64,000 nucleotides of DNA from a virus: the IMG/VR virus record IMGVR_UViG_3300022925_002539, positions 1 to 64,000 of that record; one strand, given 5' to 3'. The notes below the pieces were generated by a model that ran no database searches, was not told the origin of the DNA, and saw only the letters and a list, made by a program, of their open reading frames with translations. Positions 57,573 through 64,000 of the stretch are shown here, in pieces (positions within the stretch are counted from its first letter, which is position 1; each line of letters starts with the position of its first letter). Position numbers and translations under genes: made by a program.

Positions 57573-58814
57573 ATGGATACAGTTGTAATTTATCCGGGTA
57601 GATTTCACCCGTTTCATAAAGGACATAAGAGTGTATATGATACACTTGTAAAACGTTTCGGAAAGAATCGTGTGTTTATTGCTACAAGTAATAAAGTTGA
57701 TCCACCTAAATCCCCATTCACTTTTGAAGAAAAACGAGCAATGATTGCCCTAACAGGCATAGATCCAAGCCGTGTTATCCAAGTAAAAAATCCATACCAG
57801 GCAACTGAAATAACAGACAACTACGATCCCCAAAACACAATAGTGTTGTTTGCAGTCAGTGATAAAGATATGGCTGAAGATCCTCGTTTTTCCTTCAAAC
57901 CTCGCAAAGACGGAAACCCAAGTTATTATCAACCAGCACAAAAAGATATGCAGGGTTTTGATAAGCATGGTTACATAATTACAGTACCTACATTACAATT
58001 TAATGTACTAGGAAAGCCAATGCGTAGTGCAAGTGAGTTTCGTGCAAACTTTGCTCGTGCAGATGCAGATACACAAAAGCAAATGGTAACAGATTTATTT
58101 GGCAAATATGATAGCAAAGTTCATAATATTATGACACAAAAAATTAATGAAACACTTGTACGTGCAGATGAAATATTAGATAAACTTATTGAAATGGGTG
58201 CAGACGATCACTATATATTAGAAGCATGTCGTAGAGTAGATGCACTTGTTGAAAGTATGCAAGTTAATGAACTTAAAGGCAATGCAAGACTTGTTAGAAG
58301 TCCTGAAGAGATAGATAAAAGATTGACTTTTATAAAACCAGTAAAAGGATTGTCAAACTTAATAACACCTAAAAAGCCAACAAGATTAATGAAACGTAGA
58401 GCATATAGTCAAATGCCTGAGGAAATTACAAAGTTTGATGATGCAGATCCTATGAGCAGTATAATTGCAATTAGAGGTATTGGTACAATGACAATTCCTC
58501 AAGCATTAGATAAAGTTGCAGAAATGTCTAGTATGATTGCAGAAATAGCAAAATCATATGATGCAAAAGATGTACAGGATAATGTTCCTTACTATATGAA
58601 TTTACTAAAAACTTATAATGAAAGTATACAGGAAGCATACAGTGAATTAGCACAACAACGTAAACGTGGTGGCACAAAAAGTCGTGGCATAGATCCTGAC
58701 ATCACTGAGGATGAATTGACTGAAAAGTGCTGGCCAGGTTATGAAAAAAAAGGTATGAAGACACATTATGGAAAACGTGTACCTAACTGTGTAAAGAAAG
58801 AAAGTATAAATTAG
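57573..58814 (+). CDS. nucleotidyltransferase with Cys-tail module
   Basis: 413 residues. GRFHPFHKGHKSVY (9-22) contains the HxGH motif (15-18) of NMN/nicotinate adenylyltransferases and related HIGH-family enzymes. The middle is helical; residues 230-380 have no recognised domain. The C-terminus, CWPGYEKKGMKTHYGKRVPN then CVKKE, is a short Cys/basic module I associate with marine-phage virion-linked proteins. Late-type promoter. It may be packaged or attached to the head. Confidence 0.7.
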   Translation: MDTVVIYPGRFHPFHKGHKSVYDTLVKRFGKNRVFIATSNKVDPPKSPFTFEEKRAMIALTGIDPSRVIQVKNPYQATEITDNYDPQNTIVLFAVSDKDMAEDPRFSFKPRKDGNPSYYQPAQKDMQGFDKHGYIITVPTLQFNVLGKPMRSASEFRANFARADADTQKQMVTDLFGKYDSKVHNIMTQKINETLVRADEILDKLIEMGADDHYILEACRRVDALVESMQVNELKGNARLVRSPEEIDKRLTFIKPVKGLSNLITPKKPTRLMKRRAYSQMPEEITKFDDADPMSSIIAIRGIGTMTIPQALDKVAEMSSMIAEIAKSYDAKDVQDNVPYYMNLLKTYNESIQEAYSELAQQRKRGGTKSRGIDPDITEDELTEKCWPGYEKKGMKTHYGKRVPNCVKKESIN

Positions 58815-59425
58815 TGTTATTAGATAGTATACATAAACAAAATGTGTTCACTGAACAAGAAATACAAAGTCTAGAATCTAGTATTGCAGATATTTGTACA
58901 ATATCTGAGCATGTTACAGATGGCAAAATGTATGCAAGAGTTTATGAATGGGATTTTTACAGTGAAAATGCACAGAAAATAAAAAATATACTAGAACCCA
59001 AGTTGCCTGTAACAACTGTAACTCAAAGTCATATACTAGACAGTTTTTATCCTTATGAGATACACACAGACGTAAAACATAACAACGATAAAGTTGATAG
59101 TGAATATACTGTTATTATACCTTTAGAAAACTATAATAGTGAAACAGTTGTATTTAATGAACATAATGAACACACTAATGAGTTTGAAGATTTTAAACAA
59201 TCTTATTCAGGATCACGTGAATTAAAAATTCCTATTGATATGTGTTTAAAACTTACTCATTTACATCCAAAAGATCTTAAATATCTGAGTATAAAAGAAA
59301 CATTTCAATGGTCAAAAGGCAGTCTGTTTGCTTTCGATAGAAAATATTATCACTGTAGCGATAACCATTTAAAATCTTTAGACACTAGCAAACGTGCTAT
59401 ACTATTATGGACAAGTAAGCAATGA
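58814..59425 (+). CDS. 2OG-Fe(II) oxygenase
   Basis: 203 residues from GTG 58814. H84-T-D86 in YEIHTDVKH, H180 in YYHCSDN and R194 in SKRAIL give the dioxygenase triad and 2-oxoglutarate arginine. Third oxygenase here. It overlaps the polyprotein gene by 4 nt, which links it to that late block. Substrate unknown. Confidence 0.65.
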   Translation: MLLDSIHKQNVFTEQEIQSLESSIADICTISEHVTDGKMYARVYEWDFYSENAQKIKNILEPKLPVTTVTQSHILDSFYPYEIHTDVKHNNDKVDSEYTVIIPLENYNSETVVFNEHNEHTNEFEDFKQSYSGSRELKIPIDMCLKLTHLHPKDLKYLSIKETFQWSKGSLFAFDRKYYHCSDNHLKSLDTSKRAILLWTSKQ

Positions 59426-61767
59426 AATTAGATGAATTTGGTGTAGGAAAAATTACTGCACAAAATACAACTAAAGATGTTAAACCAGGCGAAACAGAAC
59501 GTCAGGCAAAAAAACTTGGCTTAATGAATGGCAAAGCAAAGTTACTACATAAAACTGCTGCAAAGAATAGTGATCCAAACACACTTTTTAATTTAGGAAT
59601 TGCAGAAGATTATTCAAAAGATATGGATGAGAAATGGTTTAAAAATAATATTTCAAAAATTGCAAAAAAGTATAACATAGACCCAGACGTAGCACTTAAA
59701 GTATGGCGTAGTGAAGGCGGTATGAAATGGCAGAGCCAATTGAAACCTAAGACAACAAAAGTCAAAACTGCAGGTGGCAAAGAAGCAAGTTATGGTCCAT
59801 TCCAATTGTATACAGGTAAAGGTGGACTTGGTAATGCTTGGGAAGAAAAATATGGCAAAAAACTTTCTACTGCAAATAGTCCGGAAGATGTATTAAGTCA
59901 AATAGATTTTGCATTGAGTACAGTTCCAAAACGTGGTTGGCAAGATTTTAAAGGTGCTGAAAGAGTAGGTATCAAACAGAATCAAGGCGTAAACATGTAC
60001 AAAGATTTACCTAAACCTAAACCTACAGATTTAAAAAACAAAAGTATGTATAAAAAATTGGATAAGGTACAAACACAACCTAGTGTTTTAGATCCTCGTC
60101 CACTAATAAAGAAAATACCAGATTTAGTTAATCCACTACCACTTGCTAGAACACTTAAAAAGCAAGGTCAAGACTTTTACAAACAAAGTAAAAAAGAGTT
60201 AGACAACATTAGTGTAGACAAAGATAGTTTTACATACAAAAATATTGTTAAACCAGCTGGTAAAGCATATGATTACATAAGTAAAGGCTTTACAGGTTTT
60301 ATGAAAGATTTAAAGAATAGTCCTGAGTATAAAGCTGCAGGTGAAAAAAATAAAAAACTATATGGACCTAAAAAAGAAAACACAGTAAAAGAACTAAAAA
60401 TACAAAAGCCAGATCCTAAAACTACACTAGGTATAAAACGTAAAGATATGCCACAGATTAAGAAAAAGGATTATGAAGAGTTTATAGAATACTTACAGAA
60501 TAACGGTGCAAAGTTCCGTAAAGAAACAGTTCCTGCTAGTGAACTAAAAGCAATGCAAAGTGAATTTAGCGACAAAGGTATTATTAAACAAATTGAAAAA
60601 AATTTAGATCAGGGTATTAATACAAAAGCAATTATTGTAAGTGAAGATGATTATGTTCTAGATGGACACCATAGATGGCTTGTTGCAAGTAATACAGGCA
60701 ATGACTTAGACATTTACCGTATCAATATGCCTGCATATGAATTATATGATCTAGTAAAAGGTTTTGAAAAGACATATTACAAAGATATGTATGACGAAAC
60801 ACGTGGCAGTATTGGCGTACCATTGTCCAGTGGATTAGTTGTAAGTATATTTCCACATCGTCCATTAAAAATAAAAAAACCTACTAAAGGCAAATTGAAT
60901 TACAATGAAGATTTAAACACACAACGTGGTAGACTAGAATACTTTTTAAAGCAACCTAGTATAAGTCAAGGTAGAGCAATACATTTAGGCAAGTTACCAA
61001 AATACCACGATGGTGATGATGAACTTGCAAAATTAGTTCCAGAACGCAATGGTGTGTACGCATTGCATCCTGATGCGTGGGAAAGTACATTTTATAGTTT
61101 AACAAATAAAGACCTTAAAAAGATTACTCGTTACCAACCAGCAATTGTAAAAATACCTGAAGGTAGTATTGTTGCTGATATGGCAATTGCTAATCAGTTT
61201 TATAGAACAAACGATCCAGAAGAAAAAGAAAAGTTTGCAAAAGCATACAAAGACAGTATAGTGCCTTATGGTAGTGATACTAGTCATATAAAGATGCCTG
61301 AAATTATTATGCCACGGCTAATAGAAAGCAAAATGAAAGGTGGTTCAGATTTTTATAAATTTATGGGATATAAACTTAAAGATTTAGATCCTGATAACAT
61401 TAGACAACTTCCTAAAGTATTAAAAATAGATCCAGCCGTAGCAAAACCTAAACTTAAACCAAAAGTTGACCCTGAGGATTTTGAAGAACAAATAGATGAA
61501 GATTTAAGAGATTGGTTCAAACAAAAATGGGTAAACATTGGTAAGAAGAAAAAAGGCGGTGGACATCCTGAGTGTGGCACTAGTGGCGATAAACGTGGAT
61601 ATGCAAAATGCGTACCTGCTGCAAAAGCCGCCAAGATGACTAAGAAAGAAAAAGAAAGTGCAGTAAGACGTAAGCGAGCTGCACAGAATAAAAAAGGCAG
61701 AGGCGGTAAAAAGAAATCAGGTTCAGGTAAAAAGCCAATTCGTGTAAGTACAAAGGCTAAAAAATGA
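59422..61767 (+). CDS. multidomain late protein (transglycosylase-, ParB-like, DUF5872-like)
   Basis: 781 residues. About 75-190: a lysozyme/transglycosylase-like segment (VWRSEGGMKW, SYGPFQLYTGKGGLGN, GWQDFKGAE). About 360-435: ParB/sulfiredoxin-like VLDGHHRWLVAS at 412. About 450-690: an unassigned alpha-beta part. The last 80 residues (LRDWFKQKWVNIG, then GGHPECGTSGDKRGYAKCVP and a Lys/Ala-rich tail) match the DUF5872-type Cys/basic module of marine phages. Such a chain suggests an internal virion protein delivered with DNA, but this is inference. Confidence 0.65.
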   Translation: MKLDEFGVGKITAQNTTKDVKPGETERQAKKLGLMNGKAKLLHKTAAKNSDPNTLFNLGIAEDYSKDMDEKWFKNNISKIAKKYNIDPDVALKVWRSEGGMKWQSQLKPKTTKVKTAGGKEASYGPFQLYTGKGGLGNAWEEKYGKKLSTANSPEDVLSQIDFALSTVPKRGWQDFKGAERVGIKQNQGVNMYKDLPKPKPTDLKNKSMYKKLDKVQTQPSVLDPRPLIKKIPDLVNPLPLARTLKKQGQDFYKQSKKELDNISVDKDSFTYKNIVKPAGKAYDYISKGFTGFMKDLKNSPEYKAAGEKNKKLYGPKKENTVKELKIQKPDPKTTLGIKRKDMPQIKKKDYEEFIEYLQNNGAKFRKETVPASELKAMQSEFSDKGIIKQIEKNLDQGINTKAIIVSEDDYVLDGHHRWLVASNTGNDLDIYRINMPAYELYDLVKGFEKTYYKDMYDETRGSIGVPLSSGLVVSIFPHRPLKIKKPTKGKLNYNEDLNTQRGRLEYFLKQPSISQGRAIHLGKLPKYHDGDDELAKLVPERNGVYALHPDAWESTFYSLTNKDLKKITRYQPAIVKIPEGSIVADMAIANQFYRTNDPEEKEKFAKAYKDSIVPYGSDTSHIKMPEIIMPRLIESKMKGGSDFYKFMGYKLKDLDPDNIRQLPKVLKIDPAVAKPKLKPKVDPEDFEEQIDEDLRDWFKQKWVNIGKKKKGGGHPECGTSGDKRGYAKCVPAAKAAKMTKKEKESAVRRKRAAQNKKGRGGKKKSGSGKKPIRVSTKAKK

Positions 61768-63161
61768 GAATAGACCAGATCACTGAAAAGTGGAGCCAAA
61801 AATATAAGCGAAGTATAGACTGTAGTAACCCAAAAGGTTTCTCACAGAAAGCTCACTGTGCTGGTCGTAAAAAGAAAAAGAATGAAAGTATCCGCGAATC
61901 ATATGAAATAGAGTTTGTTTGTGTAAACCCTAAGTTCTGTGATGCCACTGAGCAAAAGAATCAAGATAGACTATTCCAAGCACTAAGAGCAGTACCAGGT
62001 ATTATTGTATACAAGCAAGACTTTGATGAGCATAACAGTATGGCTGCTATTATTAAAGATGAAGCAGACACAGACGCACCTAAACTAATACAAAAAATAG
62101 CACAACAACACAAAGTTGCTATTGATTTAGAAAATGATGTTAGCCAAAGTATGATGGATGATATTATCACTGGCAGACTTGAAGGACTCACAGACTATTA
62201 TGATACAGATAGTTTGTCAGAAGCAAAAGCAAACGAATCTATACCAAGTCCCGATAAAATGGGTAAACCTACTTTACCAAGTTTACAAAATACAATTCAA
62301 GATCTAAACGACTTAATAAAAGACTTAGACAAAGGTAAACCACAACCTAAAGAAATAATACTTGATCCTGAAGATTACAGAGAGAAACGTAAGAAGTTTA
62401 AACAACAAGGTAAGCCTTATATGATTACTAAGGTTCAGGAAGTACAGGTTGACGAAGGTGTAAATGATCCGCACATTTTTAAAGCAGTGTTTATGGCAGG
62501 TGGTCCAGGCAGTGGCAAAAGTTTTGTAGCACAAAACATATTAGGTGGCACAGGATTACGTGCAGTAAACAGTGATGAAGTATATGAATTTTTATTGAAG
62601 CGTCAAGGTCTTTCTCTGGATCCAGACACAATTGCTTCTACCCAGGGCCAAGAAATCAGAGGTACTGCAAAAGACTTAACTGCTAAAAGACAACAAAATT
62701 ATATCGATGGCAGAATAGGATTGTTAATTGATGGTACCGGTAAAAATGTTAGTGTAATACAAGACCTAGCACAAAAATTAAAGAGCATAGGTTACAGTGT
62801 TAGCATGATATTTGTTAATACTAGTTTAGAAGTTGCACAACAAAGAAACAGACAAAGAGACAGAGTTTTGCCTGCTAATTTAGTAGCAGACTCTTGGAAT
62901 GAAGTTCAACAAAACCTTATGAAATATCAGCAAATCTTTGGTGCTGATAGATTTCATATCGTTGATAACAGTGGAGGATTAGAAGATCTTGATAGACAAA
63001 AAAACTTTGATAAAGTATACAATGAAGTACAACGTTTTTTAAACACTCCACCTAAACATAAAAAAGCATTAGAGTGGATTAAAAATCAAAAGGCACAGAA
63101 CAATGCAAAACCAACAACCAACAGTGGAAAGTCTGATGGAGGAGTTACAAGCACTAACTGA
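61764..63161 (+). CDS. zeta-toxin-like P-loop kinase with targeting-like N-terminus
   Basis: 465 residues. N-terminus MRIDQITEKW, then CSNPKGFSQKAHCAGRKKKK (Cys/basic module, residues 20-40). Residues 45-150 are a separate alpha-beta part. From 240 a P-loop kinase, GGPGSGKS (246-253), with DGTGKN and RQRDR as later motifs, resembling zeta toxin or polynucleotide kinase. MRIxxITE fits a T4 capsid-targeting peptide with an I-x-E prohead-protease site. Packaging is inference. Confidence 0.65.
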   Translation: MRIDQITEKWSQKYKRSIDCSNPKGFSQKAHCAGRKKKKNESIRESYEIEFVCVNPKFCDATEQKNQDRLFQALRAVPGIIVYKQDFDEHNSMAAIIKDEADTDAPKLIQKIAQQHKVAIDLENDVSQSMMDDIITGRLEGLTDYYDTDSLSEAKANESIPSPDKMGKPTLPSLQNTIQDLNDLIKDLDKGKPQPKEIILDPEDYREKRKKFKQQGKPYMITKVQEVQVDEGVNDPHIFKAVFMAGGPGSGKSFVAQNILGGTGLRAVNSDEVYEFLLKRQGLSLDPDTIASTQGQEIRGTAKDLTAKRQQNYIDGRIGLLIDGTGKNVSVIQDLAQKLKSIGYSVSMIFVNTSLEVAQQRNRQRDRVLPANLVADSWNEVQQNLMKYQQIFGADRFHIVDNSGGLEDLDRQKNFDKVYNEVQRFLNTPPKHKKALEWIKNQKAQNNAKPTTNSGKSDGGVTSTN

Positions 63162-63387
63162 AGATTTACACGAAAGAAAGTCAAAACCCGGTAGTAGACC
63201 AGGTAGTTTAAAACGCAAAGCAGCACAATACTTAGGCAAGGGTGCAGGAGAAAAACTAAGTAAAACAGATTTAAAAAGACTTAGAGCTAAAGCAAATAAA
63301 ATGAAAAATAGCACTAAGAAATCTGAAAGAGATAGAGGCATACAATTAGCAAGACAAGTAAGTTTTGCATTTAATATGCGAGATTAA
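63103..63387 (+). CDS. small basic protein, possible head internal protein
   Basis: 94 residues overlapping the kinase gene by 59 nt. Residues 9-25 (ESLMEELQALTEDLHE) hold L-x-E sites of the prohead-protease type, followed by an extremely basic region (KRKAAQYLGKGAGEK, TDLKRLRAKANKMKN) that could bind packaged DNA. No known homologue by eye. Confidence 0.6.
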   Translation: MQNQQPTVESLMEELQALTEDLHERKSKPGSRPGSLKRKAAQYLGKGAGEKLSKTDLKRLRAKANKMKNSTKKSERDRGIQLARQVSFAFNMRD

Positions 63388-63389
63388 AA

Positions 63390-63614
63390 ATGTTATTAGA
63401 AGCAAAACTAAAATGCGATAAAGATCATATTCCATATAGAATATATGTGAACGATGAACTAGTCACAGAACGCTTTTATACAATTGCTTCTAAAAATACT
63501 GTTAGTAATGATTTACAAATAGAACTAGTTGATGCTAATGACTATGATGTAAAAATAGAGAGTTTATCAGACACACCAGTGCATTTAGTTGATTATACAG
63601 TAAGGAAAATATAA
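63390..63614 (+). CDS. small beta protein, unknown
   Basis: 74 residues, strands without helices (YRIYVNDELVTERFYTIA), resembling the first half of the protein at 39093. Lies in the late block between two small internal-protein-like genes. No function known. Confidence 0.55.
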   Translation: MLLEAKLKCDKDHIPYRIYVNDELVTERFYTIASKNTVSNDLQIELVDANDYDVKIESLSDTPVHLVDYTVRKI

Positions 63615-63615
63615 A

Positions 63616-63828
63616 ATGAGAATACGTGAAATAACTGAAGCTGCAAGCAGTGGTGCAACTAGTAGTGGAAATATGGCTGCAGTTGCAAATCCTATACAAG
63701 CACATCAAAAATTAAAACGTGATAAAAATGGTATACCGGTTGCACCACAAAAAAAGAATCCAGATGGTACTGCTAAGAATGCACTTGACGTAAAAGATAA
63801 TGTTATGGGTACACCTATAAAACGATAA
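63616..63828 (+). CDS. small protein with targeting-like N-terminus
   Basis: 70 residues. MRIREITEA repeats the MRIxxITE start of the 61764 protein; cleavage after ITE would resemble T4 gp21 processing of head internal proteins. The rest is Ser/Gly/Lys-rich and probably disordered (SSGATSSGNMAAVANPIQAH). Likely a small head internal protein (inference). Confidence 0.55.
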   Translation: MRIREITEAASSGATSSGNMAAVANPIQAHQKLKRDKNGIPVAPQKKNPDGTAKNALDVKDNVMGTPIKR

Positions 63829-63831
63829 ATA
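63824..63831 (+). promoter_or_regulatory. late-type promoter element GATAAATA
   Basis: Overlaps the end of the preceding gene; CAGGAAC lies before the ATG at 63862. Confidence 0.5.
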
Positions 63832-63861
63832 ACACTAACACATATTAATCAGGAACTAACT

Positions 63862-64000
63862 ATGCGTGATATTATTAGTAAATTAGAAGAATTAAATACT
63901 GACCAGCAACCAGTACAAGAAGTATTAAGTAGCAAAGGTAAGGATAATCTTATTAGAGCAGTACAAAACTTTGAAAGTATGGCAGAAGATTTAAATTTAA
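63862..64000 (+). CDS. partial gene running off the window
   Basis: At least 46 residues (MRDIISKLEELNTDQQPVQE onward), acidic and helical, open to the window end. The L-E-E and M-A-E-D elements near its start resemble prohead-protease-type sites. It has its own late-type promoter. Too short to classify. Confidence 0.5.
   Translation, partial: MRDIISKLEELNTDQQPVQEVLSSKGKDNLIRAVQNFESMAEDLNL

Overview
This window is a piece of a tailed-phage genome, most likely a marine T4-like myophage infecting an AT-rich alphaproteobacterium such as SAR11/Pelagibacterales. The evidence: genes are packed with 1-4 nt overlaps on long same-strand runs; there is a T4-type clamp-loader subunit (gp44), PhoH, MazG, a GroES-like co-chaperonin, UvdE and a GH108 endolysin with an embedded spanin pair; long tail-fibre genes are present; and a T4-like late promoter motif (NATAAATA) precedes many genes. 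The sequence is AT-rich with a strong preference for A/T-ending codons (AGT for Ser, ACA for Thr). Host assignment is inference; terminase, portal and major capsid genes are not in the window.

Layout. 1-7.4 kb: small early-type genes, an SGNH-like hydrolase, serine hydroxymethyltransferase (glyA), a DadA-like flavoenzyme and a DNA methyltransferase. 7.4-12.9 kb: a glycosyltransferase-like gene (minus strand), a fibre-like virion protein, then GNGxS, GDPD-like and HAD-nucleotidyltransferase genes. 12.9-16.1 kb (minus): five consecutive exported proteins plus a membrane coiled-coil protein. 16.3-22.8 kb: UvdE, a candidate small RNA with its own promoter and terminator, HTH proteins, a UDP-glucose dehydrogenase-like gene, tRNA-Thr, tRNA-Ser and an A-type Fe-S carrier. 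23-30.8 kb: tail-fibre/adhesin genes. 30.8-42.1 kb: MazG, Bax-inhibitor-1-like protein, a DnaE-like fragment, GroES-like, gp44, 2OG oxygenase, a 5'-nucleotidase-like HAD, tRNA-Arg, PhoH and two SAM/P-loop enzymes. 42.1-47.4 kb: a TctA/TctC tricarboxylate-type transporter behind a structured leader, a second 2OG oxygenase, a third SGNH-like hydrolase and conserved phage genes. 47.4-50.6 kb: lysis cassette, FkbM methyltransferase, membrane proteins. 50.7-53.7 kb: DnaJ and ClpA. 54-57.5 kb: virion-like and glycosyltransferase genes. 57.5-64 kb: enzymes carrying short Cys/basic tails and capsid-targeting-like N-termini, probably proteins packaged in the head.

Two promoter classes are readable. 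Ten sigma70-type promoters (TTGAC-N16/17-TATNNT, several with a TGn extended -10) sit before early/regulatory genes. An ATAAATA late-type element sits before structural and accessory genes. At several genes the predicted +1 falls on or within a base or two of the ATG, suggesting leaderless mRNAs.

The most interesting candidates are the exported-protein island (13.4-16.1 kb), the putative head-packaged enzyme set (57.5-63.8 kb), the phage TctA/TctC operon with its structured leader, a tRNA-Ser with the unusual anticodon ACU matching the phage's favourite Ser codon AGT, the unidentified small RNA at 17.85 kb, and a palindrome overlapping the promoter of a 49-residue protein. All family assignments are by eye from motifs; no database search was run.
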